Under the pieces are notes generated by a model, which was given only the letters and a program-made list of their open reading frames with translations, searched no databases and was not told the DNA's origin. From assembly GCA_947498325.1 (NCBI GenBank), contig CANMKE010000005.1:124001-188000 (forward strand): DNA of 64,000 bases. Direction: 5' to 3'. Source of the DNA: an uncultured Persicobacter sp. (GTDB lineage: Bacteria > Bacteroidota > Bacteroidia > Cytophagales > Cyclobacteriaceae). This document shows, piece by piece, positions 37,309 to 46,869 of the stretch. The translations under genes were made by a program, and so were the position numbers. Position 1 is the stretch's first letter. Every line of letters begins with the position of its first letter.

Positions 37309-38496
37309 TTATACTTCAAGTGGAATGTCTTTCAGTATTTTGTCATAAAGATCCACATACTTTTGTGCTATGGTAGCGGTGGCAAAGGTGTTGTGGATAC
37401 GTGCCAAGCCAGCGTGGGTAAGCCGTTCGTAAACCTCCTTGTTCATCAGTACGGATTTTATTCCCTCCGCCATTTTTTTTGCATCGTGAACATCTACCAA
37501 TTGTCCAGCGTCCCCATGTGCCAAAACCCACGGCACCGCACCAGCATCCTGCCCTGCAACCACGGGAATGCCAAAAGCCATGCCTTCCAATAAGGTATTT
37601 CCAAAAGACTCCTCAAGGGCAGGGTGGAAAAGCAAGTCATAATTGGGGAGTTCTGCAATCAGTTGATCGTAAGGGGTATATCCGTGAAAGGTTACCTTAT
37701 CGGTTAGCTGATGCGCAAGGGCCCATTCGTATCCAGCCTGACCTTGGTCAAAGCCTGAACCATAAATATGGAATTCAAGATCCTCTACCATTATTTTTTT
37801 CAAATGGGAGAAAGCTTCCAAAGCCTTTTTGGGATTTTTCCTTTTTTGGAAACCCGTCAGGATACTAATGATTTTAATGGTTTTATGTTGTGGAAAAGGG
37901 CGTGCCTTTGGCTGAATACAATGAGGGTTTACGGGGTTGGGAACAATAGGCAACTGTTTTCGAAAGCCTGAAAGTTGTTGCTGTAAATACATGGAGTTTA
38001 CGGAGAAATTTTCTCCTTTTGCCCGTACGCGCCGATCGAGGTTAAATTTCCCGAGTCGATATACATCTTTAAAATATTTCAGGATTTCCCATGAGTCGTC
38101 ACGAAATGTAATCAGGTGTGGGACCTTCGCCTTGATCAGCCCTAAAGCATATTCGTAACTCCAATGGGCATGATAGATGTCGGCAGGAAACTCATGGGTA
38201 AGTTTTGCAATTTGATCGGTTTCAAATTTCCAACCATCCCATAATTTGTAACGAGCCCTGTGGCGCTCTTTTTCTACAATAAAGGTAATTCGTTCTCCTT
38301 TGAAAATGTGCCGTTTTTCGGTCCTGAAATCCAGTGTATATACTATTATCTCATGCCCTAATTCATGCAAACCTTTAATGATATTGGTGACTGCAGTTGC
38401 GGGAGCTCCTAAATGCGCCAGGTCCTTGGGCACTGGGTGGTCAAAGTAGTCATTTAAAGAGGATACATTTACCCAGGAAGCAATTGCGATTTTCAT
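37309..38496 (-). CDS. Glycosyltransferase family 4-type protein
   Basis: A 395-residue GT-B glycosyltransferase that probably adds a sugar to a surface polysaccharide. N-terminal acceptor domain with GAPATAVTNIIKGLHELGHEI and YHAHWSYE; C-terminal donor domain with PNPVNP, KIISILTGFQKRKNPKKALEAF and the EX7E motif in EESFGNTLLEGMAFGIPVVAG. Divergent from the flippase gene; no signal peptide. Donor and acceptor cannot be predicted. Confidence 0.9.
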   Translation of the reverse strand: MKIAIASWVNVSSLNDYFDHPVPKDLAHLGAPATAVTNIIKGLHELGHEIIVYTLDFRTEKRHIFKGERITFIVEKERHRARYKLWDGWKFETDQIAKLTHEFPADIYHAHWSYEYALGLIKAKVPHLITFRDDSWEILKYFKDVYRLGKFNLDRRVRAKGENFSVNSMYLQQQLSGFRKQLPIVPNPVNPHCIQPKARPFPQHKTIKIISILTGFQKRKNPKKALEAFSHLKKIMVEDLEFHIYGSGFDQGQAGYEWALAHQLTDKVTFHGYTPYDQLIAELPNYDLLFHPALEESFGNTLLEGMAFGIPVVAGQDAGAVPWVLAHGDAGQLVDVHDAKKMAEGIKSVLMNKEVYERLTHAGLARIHNTFATATIAQKYVDLYDKILKDIPLEV

Positions 38497-38635
38497 AGGA
38501 GCGAGGATTTTTTAATGTGGTTTACTGGCTACTTAATTACCTCATATTAGGAACAAAAATTCCTTAATCAAGTTTAGATATTCATATAATTTTTAATAAA
38601 AAGTAAACTTTCCCTTACATTCAACCTCCTCATTT

Positions 38636-40195
38636 ATGTCTTCATCCCTTGGGCGAAAAACGATCAATGGACTTAAATGGAGCTATTTAGCCACCATTAT
38701 TAGTGCACTGATTCAGGTAGTCTATACTATGGTCATTAATCGATTATTGAGCCCTGTCGACTTTGGTTTGGTAGCCATGGCCAATGTGGTGCTTCGATTT
38801 GGCAGCTACTTTGCTCAAATGGGGCTGGGAACGGCTATTGTTCAGAAAAAGGACCTGAGCGCTACCGATATCCGAGCGACCTTCACACTTGCATTACTTT
38901 TTTCGGTGGTCATTTACAGCTTGATCTATTTTTTGGCACCTTATCTTATCCATCTTTTTGATGAACCTAATCCCTCTCTTGTTCCCATCATTCAGTTGCT
39001 TGGTGTAACTTTTATTATTAATGGTGTAACAGCCATTTCACAGAATTTGCTTCGCAAGCATATGAAATTCAAAACACTCTCGGTTACTGAGGTGTCCACT
39101 TATTTTATCGGTTATGTATTGGTGGGGATCACCTTGGCATTGATGGGCTATGGGGTATGGAGTGTGGTTTATGCAGCCATCGTGCAATCGGGCCTCAATC
39201 TGATCGCCCTTTATGCACAAGTGAAACACAGCCTGAAGCCGATTTTTGGGTTTCGGTATTTTCGACCGATTTTATCTTATGGCTCTCAGGTATCACTGAT
39301 TAGTTTTATGGAGTTTCTAAAAACAAATTTAGACACCCTGCTGATCGGTAAAACCCTTGGCTTTTATAACCTCGGATTGTACAATCGGGCACTCATTGCT
39401 ATTCGTCTGCCTTTGGTTCAAATTAATACCAGCCTTTCAAGAGTCATTTTCCCTGCATTCAGTACGATTCAGTCGGATTTGAAAAAGCTCTCAGGTTTAT
39501 ATTTACAATCAACCATGTTACTGGCAAGCCTGATCTTATCCCTGACGGGCTTTTGTTTTGGTGCGGCCACAGAAATCATTTTGATTCTTCTTGGAGAAAA
39601 ATACCTCTCCGTTGTGCCTGTTTTTCGGGTACTGACCCTCGGCATAGGTTTCAACTATATTGCGGCGCTTGGCGGCATTGTATGTGATGCAACAGCCTAT
39701 TTGAAGCCGAAAAGCATTTTCACCATTTTGCATTTGAGTGCCGTGGCGGGCTTGATTTATTTATTCAAATCCTATGGTTTAGTGGGTATTGCTTGGGCCA
39801 TGACCATCAGTTACTGGCTAAAAATGGTCGGCTTCGCTATACTTTTAAAACCATTGCTTCCTTTTACCTTTAAAGCTTTAGGCCGACAGTTGATACCTGG
39901 AAGTATGAACGCTACAATATTAGGCGGTTTGGGCTTTGGATTGAGCAACCTGTTACATCAGCAGGAAATCCCATTGATCCTAAGGTTTGCTTTGTGTTGC
40001 CTGGCGGCGCTATTGATATTTATTTTTATCATTCGATTGCCTTACAATAAACCACTCAGGGATTTTATCAGTGATAAAATACTGCCCACTTATGAAAGTA
40101 AAATCAGGGCTGGTGGTGCTGTGGCACAAGTACTTGCCTTTATGAAATTTGACTATCAGCACGCAACATTACAACAAAATGGAAATAACAATTGA
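38636..40195 (+). CDS. Polysaccharide flippase (MOP family, WzxC-like)
   Basis: A 519-residue inner-membrane protein with about 12-14 hydrophobic helices, of the MOP flippase superfamily (MurJ/WzxC branch). SSLGRKTINGLKWSYLATIISALIQ and VINRLLSPVDFGLVAMANVVLRFG are the typical opening. It should move lipid-linked repeat units across the inner membrane. The stop overlaps the next gene's start by 17 bases, linking flippase and polymerase/ligase. Confidence 0.92.
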   Translation: MSSSLGRKTINGLKWSYLATIISALIQVVYTMVINRLLSPVDFGLVAMANVVLRFGSYFAQMGLGTAIVQKKDLSATDIRATFTLALLFSVVIYSLIYFLAPYLIHLFDEPNPSLVPIIQLLGVTFIINGVTAISQNLLRKHMKFKTLSVTEVSTYFIGYVLVGITLALMGYGVWSVVYAAIVQSGLNLIALYAQVKHSLKPIFGFRYFRPILSYGSQVSLISFMEFLKTNLDTLLIGKTLGFYNLGLYNRALIAIRLPLVQINTSLSRVIFPAFSTIQSDLKKLSGLYLQSTMLLASLILSLTGFCFGAATEIILILLGEKYLSVVPVFRVLTLGIGFNYIAALGGIVCDATAYLKPKSIFTILHLSAVAGLIYLFKSYGLVGIAWAMTISYWLKMVGFAILLKPLLPFTFKALGRQLIPGSMNATILGGLGFGLSNLLHQQEIPLILRFALCCLAALLIFIFIIRLPYNKPLRDFISDKILPTYESKIRAGGAVAQVLAFMKFDYQHATLQQNGNNN

Positions 40196-41480
40196 TACAC
40201 TTTTCACTTACGGTCGAAAGGGACTTTTTTTATTCTTGCTATTTACGACCGTATTGCAAATTATTCCCGCGGCTCATGCGGAGGACATCAACTATTTCAC
40301 CTATTGCACTATTCTCGTAACGGGATTTTGGATGTTGGTTTCCGTGTATAAAATCAACAGGGGGGAAGAGGTGGTATTCAATGCCATGACGCTATATTTT
40401 TTTTACAGGCTGATGAATATTTTGTTTGTCAGGGGGTTCCCTGGTGGATTTGCCACAGGTTATATTATCTTGGTTAATACACTTATTGGTGGGTGTTTCT
40501 ATCACCTTTTCTATCATAATGAGAATAAGACAGTATTCCGCTGGTGTATAAATCTATTGGTGGCCTTGGCGGTATTTGAAGCGTGCATAGGGGCGTCACA
40601 GGTTATGTTTGGTGTACCTTATTTCGAGCATTTGGTAGGAGAGGAGTTGCATAGTTTCAGTCGAAATTATTTTGCGTATATTATTCCTGGCGCTTCAAAA
40701 TCCACCGTTTTAGGATCGGGAACTTTCCGGCATTTCAATGATCTCGGTTCATTTTTGGTGATCACCTTTCCTATTCTCTATGCTTATTGGTGGGAATCTG
40801 ATCGTAAATGGGTACTCATTGCTCTATTGATTAATTTTATGGGAATTGTCTTGACCTTCTCCCGTGGCGCGTTGATCGCAACAGTGATTATGAGCTGCAT
40901 TCTATATTTTAATTTTACCAAAGGGCGATGGCTGAAAATGGGCTTGGTATTTGGTTTGGGGCTGATCACCTTTGCAGTAGTGGCGCCACTTTTAACCACC
41001 TATGCAAATGAGACTGGGAATGCGGGTATTCGCTACAATACCTGGGCTTTAATGTGGGAACACGCGCAGACGGATTACCGAATGCTGATATTTGGTTGGG
41101 GAGAAAATTATTTTCGCGATGAAGTCATTTATTGGGGGACTGGTCTATGGATTATGAATAATACACATAACACTTTCCTGCAGGTATTTCTTGAAAATGG
41201 AGTGGTCGGGTTCTTGATTTTTGGCTTGGCAAGTGGTCAGTTTATATTTAAATCAATCCAAAACAAAAATATATGGTCTTTTGCGGGAATTGCGATGATT
41301 GTAGGCTTTGGCTTTACCCAATTTTTTGACCATGCTTTTTATAACTTTAATGGGGCTGTATTTTTTGCCATGTTGGGGGTTTTGCAAATGTCCAAAGAAG
41401 GGCCGTTTTATGCCTTCAGCAAGCCCGACGTCTTGGTAAAAGAAGCTGAAAAAGAAACCAAGGAAGAAGTTACAGTATAA
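40179..41480 (+). CDS. O-antigen polymerase/ligase-like membrane protein
   Basis: A 433-residue polytopic membrane protein with about 11 predicted helices. The large loop HFNDLGSFLVITFPILY, TFSRGALIA and FGWGENYF, WIMNNTHNTFLQVFLENGVVGFLIF match the Wzy_C/O-antigen ligase family, in which the HNTFLQ region is near the active site. It either polymerises repeat units or ligates glycan to a carrier. ATG at 40179 was chosen over 40149 because it directly precedes the first helix; it overlaps the flippase gene. Confidence 0.85.
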   Translation: MEITIDTLFTYGRKGLFLFLLFTTVLQIIPAAHAEDINYFTYCTILVTGFWMLVSVYKINRGEEVVFNAMTLYFFYRLMNILFVRGFPGGFATGYIILVNTLIGGCFYHLFYHNENKTVFRWCINLLVALAVFEACIGASQVMFGVPYFEHLVGEELHSFSRNYFAYIIPGASKSTVLGSGTFRHFNDLGSFLVITFPILYAYWWESDRKWVLIALLINFMGIVLTFSRGALIATVIMSCILYFNFTKGRWLKMGLVFGLGLITFAVVAPLLTTYANETGNAGIRYNTWALMWEHAQTDYRMLIFGWGENYFRDEVIYWGTGLWIMNNTHNTFLQVFLENGVVGFLIFGLASGQFIFKSIQNKNIWSFAGIAMIVGFGFTQFFDHAFYNFNGAVFFAMLGVLQMSKEGPFYAFSKPDVLVKEAEKETKEEVTV

Positions 41481-41482
41481 AA

Positions 41483-41514
41483 AAAGCCAGACGACCTCAT
41501 GGACATCTGGCTTT
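41483..41514 (-). terminator. Terminator, strong on the minus strand
   Basis: Arms AAAGCCAGA (41483-41491) and TCTGGCTTT (41506-41514). On the minus strand a run of seven T follows, so it serves the GH97 gene; on the plus strand the tract is weak. Confidence 0.75.
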
Positions 41515-41557
41515 ATAAGTCGGGTCTAAAAGTGAAACCCTCCTCAGTAATTACTCA

Positions 41558-43582
41558 TTATTGAGGAATAATGGTCATGGCAAAACCACCACTTTCAGCA
41601 CATGGAATGCTTAATTTGGTAGATGCATCAACTTGCATTTTCTCAATTTTGTAGGACGTTGGATTTTTCTCCAGGTCTGTATCTTTATCATCCGCATAAA
41701 TCGTAGCGGTATAATTTTTACCAGGCTCAAGGAAATCAAAACTCAAGGATAAGGTTCGGGCGTTTTCATCCGTGGCACCACCAATATACCAGTTGTTTCC
41801 ATTTCTTCGCGCCGTAATCATATGTTCACCGATGGCGGCATCAAGGATTTTTGTTTCATCCCAATCACAAGGTACATCACTGATGAATTGAAAAGCAGGG
41901 TTGCCCTTGTAATTTTCAATCAGGTCTGAAGCCATTTGCATCGGTGAGTACAAAGTGACAAACAAGGCGAGTTGCTTAGCTAAAGTGGTGTGTATACGTG
42001 CGTTATCCAGCGTTTCCTGAGTGCCATTCCATGGAATTCTATTTTTGTACTTTTCATATTTCAGATCAAAAATACCCGGAGTGTAATCGATAGGTCCGGA
42101 AAGTCCTCTCGTGAAAGGTAATACCAAATGGTGGGCAGGAGGGTTCCCCGCACTCCATCCGTTCCATTCCATTCCTCGGACACCCTCGCGCGTCATCATG
42201 TTTGGCCATGTCCGACGAATACCAGTATCCTTAATAGGTTCGTGTGCATCGAGCATTAGATGATATTTGGCAGCGGTTTCCACCACTTTCCGATAATGTC
42301 TGACCATAAATTGCCCATGATGAAATTGCCCTCTTGGCATAATCCCACCCGCATAACCGGTCTTAACAGCATTTGATCCCAGTTGCTGATATTTTGCATA
42401 AGCCTTTTCAATCAATGCCTCATAAGAAGGGATATCTCCTCCAGTTTCATTGTGCATAATAAGCGATATGCCTTTTTCTTTACAGTATTGTGCTACTTTT
42501 TCAAGATCAAAATCTGCATAGGGAGTGATATGGTCGAATGCATCTTTTTGCCCCCATTTATCCCAACCTGTATTCCAGCCTTCAAACAAGACCGCCTGAA
42601 TGTTATTTTCAGCAGCAAAATTGATATAGTCGATCGCACTCTCAGTAGTTGCCCCATGTCGCTTGCCCATGGTCCAGGTGTTGTGTCCAATATGCATTCC
42701 CCACCAAACACCGACATATTTCATCGGCTTAATCCAACTTTCATCCTGAATTTTTGAAGGCTCATTGAGGTTCAATATCAAGTCAGAGGTAATCAGGTCG
42801 CCAGCTTTAGAGGCAATTTGAATGGTTCGCCATGGGCTTCGAAGATGTCCTTTGGCACGTACAAGCACTTTATCCGGCCAAGGCACCAAGGTGCTGTATA
42901 AGCCAAGTGAATTTTTGTCAGACTTATAAAGGGTCATACCTGCGAAATCAGTTAATGCAGCTTCGTGAATACTCAAGAAAAGCTTTTGATCCTCGGAGGC
43001 CAACGTAATAGGGGTGTTGGCATTTTTTACCTCGGAGAGCTTTGTCTTTTTGTAGAGGTGTTCATAAGAATCGAAGTCTGCTGGAATCGACCAGGCATCC
43101 AAGTTTTGAGAAATGTTGAATTCGGACTGTTCATTCATTAAGAATATACTGTCCTGTGGCGCCTCAGCAGGAATCTCGTATCTGAAGGCTACACCATCAT
43201 CAAATGCTCGGAAAATTAAGTGAATTTCACGTTGCCCTTTGGTCAATGTTACCGTCGATTGATTGTAGTGATTTTGAATGTTTTTACGCTCACCCCATGG
43301 CATTTGCCATGTTTCATCAACATTTGAGTGATCAATATGCTTTACTTCAAATCCGTCTGTGAGCTGTGCGTTCTTTAAGGTCCAGCCCAAAGTGGATGGC
43401 GTAATAACTTGCTTACCTTGGTAATTGACGGAATATTCTGGCTGTCCTGAATCCGTTAAATTGAAACTTAGACTGATTTGGTTTGAGGGAGATTTTAAGT
43501 CGAAATTTTGTGGCGCCTTAGCACACGAGCTTAAAATAATGCTCATTCCTATTGTAATGAGCGATAAAATGTGTTTTAACAT
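41558..43582 (-). CDS. Glycoside hydrolase family 97 lipoprotein (alpha-glucosidase-type)
   Basis: A 674-residue GH97 enzyme exported as a lipoprotein (lipobox LSSC). N-terminal beta-sandwich, then a (beta/alpha)8 catalytic domain (KYVGVWWGMHIGHNTW, LFEGWNTGWDKWG, LDAHEPIKDTGIRRTWPNMMT, REGVRGMEWNGW) and a C-terminal sandwich. In GH97 the retaining enzymes have a catalytic Asp in a VKxD-type strand end; here that position reads VKTGY, so Gly replaces Asp, which points to the inverting, SusB-like subgroup acting on alpha-glucosides. This subgroup call is inference from memory of the family. Confidence 0.9.
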   Translation of the reverse strand: MLKHILSLITIGMSIILSSCAKAPQNFDLKSPSNQISLSFNLTDSGQPEYSVNYQGKQVITPSTLGWTLKNAQLTDGFEVKHIDHSNVDETWQMPWGERKNIQNHYNQSTVTLTKGQREIHLIFRAFDDGVAFRYEIPAEAPQDSIFLMNEQSEFNISQNLDAWSIPADFDSYEHLYKKTKLSEVKNANTPITLASEDQKLFLSIHEAALTDFAGMTLYKSDKNSLGLYSTLVPWPDKVLVRAKGHLRSPWRTIQIASKAGDLITSDLILNLNEPSKIQDESWIKPMKYVGVWWGMHIGHNTWTMGKRHGATTESAIDYINFAAENNIQAVLFEGWNTGWDKWGQKDAFDHITPYADFDLEKVAQYCKEKGISLIMHNETGGDIPSYEALIEKAYAKYQQLGSNAVKTGYAGGIMPRGQFHHGQFMVRHYRKVVETAAKYHLMLDAHEPIKDTGIRRTWPNMMTREGVRGMEWNGWSAGNPPAHHLVLPFTRGLSGPIDYTPGIFDLKYEKYKNRIPWNGTQETLDNARIHTTLAKQLALFVTLYSPMQMASDLIENYKGNPAFQFISDVPCDWDETKILDAAIGEHMITARRNGNNWYIGGATDENARTLSLSFDFLEPGKNYTATIYADDKDTDLEKNPTSYKIEKMQVDASTKLSIPCAESGGFAMTIIPQ

Positions 43583-44095
43583 GGATAAGGGGGATGTTAA
43601 TAAAAAATGTTTACTCCGGAAGTTAATAGGTGTACAAATTAAATAATATGAACTCTGTCATAATAATCCTATTTTACATAATTGATATTATACACTTCGA
43701 GCGATTTGTATATTTGGTGTGCTTATCTACCTGATAAACAGCAATCTAAAAATTAACTATTGTATAAAGGAATAGTACGAATGAAAAATAATTGTAGGAA
43801 AATAGTAATTTATTTTTGGCTACAGATGTATTAATAGATGAATCAGGCCATTTTTTGCCATTTCCCGACCTATTTAGGATAGCATTGGTCACACACTAAG
43901 AAATTCTTGGTCTCCTTTTAAGGCGTCAGTTAATCAACTGATAGAAAATTTTATGCTATAGTGTGAAGCGATACTTCTATGCCTTTAGGTATTTTTACTG
44001 CATAAAAAGACAATCAGGCAATCACATAAGCATTATGTTAAATAGAATTCGCAGGAGAAAAGGCTCATATCGTGAGCCTTAAAAGTCAAAATTTG
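43583..44095. other. Non-coding region upstream of GH97
   Basis: AT-rich sequence between the GH97 start and the tRNA. It should contain the GH97 promoter, but I find no exact consensus match, no gene and no repeat. The hairpin at 44060-44080 terminates the tRNA. Confidence 0.4.
44060..44080 (-). terminator. Terminator of tRNA-Arg
   Basis: Perfect arms AAGGCTCA (44060-44067) and TGAGCCTT (44073-44080); the minus strand continues with T-rich sequence. Confidence 0.8.
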
Positions 44096-44167
44096 TCGCC
44101 CCACCAGGACTCGAACCTGGATCTAAAGTTTAGGAAACTTCTATTCTATCCCTTGAACTATGGGGCG
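44096..44167 (-). tRNA. tRNA-Arg (anticodon CCU)
   Basis: 72-base cloverleaf on the minus strand. The acceptor arms CGCCCCA and TGGGGCG pair perfectly over 7 bp. The T arm is CCAGG-TTCGAGT-CCTGG, and the anticodon arm GAAGT-TTCCTAA-ACTTT gives the loop TTCCTAA with anticodon CCT. The 3' CCA is not encoded. It reads AGG arginine codons. Confidence 0.93.
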
Positions 44168-44201
44168 ATTGAATGCAATTTACGGGTATTTTTAGAAAGA
44201 A

Positions 44202-44233
44202 AAAGCGTCTATTTCCAAAAAAATAGACGCTTT
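44202..44233 (-). terminator. Terminator of rfbF
   Basis: Perfect 13-bp arms (44202-44214 and 44221-44233) around a 6-base loop, with T-rich sequence following on the minus strand. Confidence 0.93.
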
Positions 44234-44281
44234 ATGCTAAGTGATTGACTTATAGGATTAAAAATACTGATAAAATTTTGA

Positions 44282-45064
44282 TTACCAGGATTTCCATGGA
44301 GCTTTATTATTTTGCCACAATTCTTCGAGTACATTTTTATCTCTTAAAGTATCCATGGGATGCCAGAATCCGCGATGGCGAAATGCTGCCAGTTTTTCAT
44401 TCGCTGCAAAATGCTCCAAGGGCTCTTTTTCCCAGACGGTCGAATCGCCTGCAATCTGGTCAATCGCTTCAGGTTCAACAACAAAAAAACCACCATTGAT
44501 CCAAGCCCCACCGGCTCCTTCATTCGTTGGCTTCTCAGTAAAATCATTAATTTTATTTTGCTCATCCCCCAGCTGAAATGCACCAAATCTACCTGGCTGT
44601 TTCACCGCTGTTAAAGTAACGGTGGCATTTTGGTGACGGTGAAATTCAACCAATTTGGTGATATCCACATCACTTACCCCATCGCCATAGGTAAGGCAAA
44701 AAGGCTCATTACCGATATATTCTTTTACCCTGCGAATACGCCCTCCTGTCATCACGTTATCACCGGTATCAATCAAAGTAACTTTCCATGGCTCCGAATC
44801 GCTGTTGTGAATCGCCATGGTATTGTGGGCCAAGTTGAAGGTAACATCGGATTTATGTAACATATAATTAGAGAAAAACTCTTTAATGACATAGCCTTTA
44901 TACCCACAGCAAATAATAAAATCATTAATGCCATGCTGGCTGTACATTTTCAAAATATGCCATAAAATGGGCTGGCCACCAATTTCTACCATCGGTTTTG
45001 GGCGTACGCCACTCTCTTCACTAATACGAGTACCATAACCGCCAGCTAATATTACTGCTTTCAT
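44282..45064 (-). CDS. rfbF: Glucose-1-phosphate cytidylyltransferase
   Basis: Makes CDP-glucose from CTP and glucose-1-phosphate, the first step toward CDP-linked 3,6-dideoxyhexoses. The 260-residue protein shows the nucleotidyltransferase start [29 protein letters not shown] and the subfamily pattern [26 protein letters not shown] and [17 protein letters not shown]. The CDP-glucose 4,6-dehydratase (rfbG) that normally accompanies it is not in this window. Isolated between two terminators, so monocistronic. Confidence 0.95.
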   Translation of the reverse strand: MKAVILAGGYGTRISEESGVRPKPMVEIGGQPILWHILKMYSQHGINDFIICCGYKGYVIKEFFSNYMLHKSDVTFNLAHNTMAIHNSDSEPWKVTLIDTGDNVMTGGRIRRVKEYIGNEPFCLTYGDGVSDVDITKLVEFHRHQNATVTLTAVKQPGRFGAFQLGDEQNKINDFTEKPTNEGAGGAWINGGFFVVEPEAIDQIAGDSTVWEKEPLEHFAANEKLAAFRHRGFWHPMDTLRDKNVLEELWQNNKAPWKSW

Positions 45065-45287
45065 AGGAGAATTGAATTTTAGGAGATGTTAAACTTTATG
45101 TTATTAACATAACTTATTCTTCAAAGTTTACCATTCAAGTATTAATTGATCCATGCTATGAAAGCCGATGGTCAAATGAACAAAAACATGACAGCTTTAC
45201 TGATTGATCGTCCTTTTTAACGTATGCCACAATAGTAACCTGCAAGACATTACATCAGTAAAAAAAGCATTAACTTAAAATAAAAAG

Positions 45288-46202
45288 ATGAACCGATTAT
45301 ACTACCTACTACTCCTGTTGATTCTCCCTTTTTCGAATGTCATTGCCCAAGGCTGTTCCGACGCTGGGGTCTGTACACTTGCAAGCCACAACTTTGAGGA
45401 GGACCTCCCCAAAAATACCATCGGCATTGGCTTAGGTTATGGTATAGCTGACAATGATGTTACAGTTATTACACCATTTTTAGAATATGCACGATCAATA
45501 AACAGTCAATGGTCTGTCAGTCTAAAATTAACTGCTCAGGGCGCCAATTCAGATGTTGCCAATACTTTTGGTATGGGAGATCTTTTCGCCACGCTGGATT
45601 ATCGTCTACCGCAGCTGGGAAGTAAATTTACGCACCGATTTGCACTTGGAGGAAAGTTCAATTTATCGTCCCCAGACCTTACCGATAACAACAAAGAGTC
45701 ACTTCCAATGGTTTTTCAGCCTACACTTGGAACCATCGACTTATTGTTGGCTTATCACATTGGTTATAAACATTGGGAAGGAAGTCTTTACCTTCAGCAA
45801 CCAATAAGCGGTGCCAACACGAATGCCTTTCTGGGCAATACCTCAGGCATTGATATGGCTGAAAATTATCCTAATTCAAATATGCTGAACAGAAAAGGAG
45901 ATTTACTCTTGCGTGTGGCTTACAACATCATGAGTGCGGGTGACCGCCTAAAAATTCAGCCCTCTATTCTTCCGATTCTGCATTTAGGAGAGGATGAAAT
46001 TACGAATGACCAAGGAGACATCGTTTCTGTTGAAGGTTCTGACGGACTTACCCTAAACGGTAGTATTATCGTCGAATACCAAATAAAAAATACCCAAGCT
46101 GTTTATATCAACTTGGGCAGTCCTTTTATTAATCGAGAGGTTATTCCAGATGGTTTGAAGCGGGGGTTAGTCGCTATCGCTGGCTATCGTTTTCAGTTTT
46201 AA
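45288..46202 (+). CDS. Outer-membrane beta-barrel-like protein of unknown function
   Basis: A 304-residue exported protein (signal peptide ending NVIAQ) with a short Cys pair near the mature start, GCSDAGVCTL, and many amphipathic strands (for example VSLKLTAQG, HRFALGGKFNLSSPDL, EGSLYLQQPISG, VAIAGYRFQF at the end). I read it as an outer-membrane barrel; the CxxxxxC pattern may form a disulfide in a loop. No family recognised with confidence. It converges with the barrel of cassette copy 2. Confidence 0.65.
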   Translation: MNRLYYLLLLLILPFSNVIAQGCSDAGVCTLASHNFEEDLPKNTIGIGLGYGIADNDVTVITPFLEYARSINSQWSVSLKLTAQGANSDVANTFGMGDLFATLDYRLPQLGSKFTHRFALGGKFNLSSPDLTDNNKESLPMVFQPTLGTIDLLLAYHIGYKHWEGSLYLQQPISGANTNAFLGNTSGIDMAENYPNSNMLNRKGDLLLRVAYNIMSAGDRLKIQPSILPILHLGEDEITNDQGDIVSVEGSDGLTLNGSIIVEYQIKNTQAVYINLGSPFINREVIPDGLKRGLVAIAGYRFQF

Positions 46203-46861
46203 TACAGAAAGCCAACGCCAATGTGGAATCCCCAGTTTTGTAAATTGGAGAAATCCCGCTCCTTGTAAAATACCTGATTGTACCTGACCTTTGCCGTGAA
46301 CCCCCAAGTGGCTCCCAATCCCATCGGGATATAGATCCCTGCTTCGGGGTTTAGGCTGAAGTCCCAGGCGTTATCAGAGACAGAAAGCGAACCAATCTGG
46401 GTTTCTAAATTGGTATATTGCGCACCTAAACCCAAACCTACAAATGGCTCTACGGAGGCATCTGGTAAAAAGAAATAATGCACAGTTGCCAAGACTGGCA
46501 AAGCATATAGGTAATCATAGCGTCGACCAGTAATAGCACCTGCAATACCCTCGAGCTCATAAGTACGGCGCCCATATTCTGCATAACTGCCCGTCCAGCC
46601 AATGCTTCCGCCCACGAGCAATTGATCAGTGATAAATCCTCCGCCTGCTACCGAAAAACCGCGGTAAGAGGGCAATGAAATAAAGCCTGCCTGATCACCA
46701 GTAGGAACAGTTATTACATAATCTGCCGACCAAAATGTCGCTCTGCCTGCATTTGAGGCATTGTGCGAATTTTGAATACCCACATAGGCATCATCTACCT
46801 GAGCATGCGCCATGGCTAAGGGCAACAAAGAAAATAAAATAGAATACAATAAGGTTTTCAT
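46199..46861 (-). CDS. Small outer-membrane beta-barrel, cassette copy 2
   Basis: A 220-residue exported barrel (signal peptide ending AHAQ), homologous to the one at 15774-16400: both share a YRGFSV/YRNFSV start of a strand, the PE.G.YIP block and a closing aromatic strand (GFHIGVGFLY here). It starts 8 bp after the DUF4136 lipoprotein stop, so they are co-translated. Overlaps the neighbouring barrel gene by four bases at the convergent ends. Function unknown. Confidence 0.8.
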   Translation of the reverse strand: MKTLLYSILFSLLPLAMAHAQVDDAYVGIQNSHNASNAGRATFWSADYVITVPTGDQAGFISLPSYRGFSVAGGGFITDQLLVGGSIGWTGSYAEYGRRTYELEGIAGAITGRRYDYLYALPVLATVHYFFLPDASVEPFVGLGLGAQYTNLETQIGSLSVSDNAWDFSLNPEAGIYIPMGLGATWGFTAKVRYNQVFYKERDFSNLQNWGFHIGVGFLY

Positions 46862-46869
46862 AGCGATGA

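Noticed and set aside
44245-44614. Plus-strand frames overlapping rfbF
   Set aside because: They lie entirely within the well-conserved minus-strand rfbF and have no family signature.
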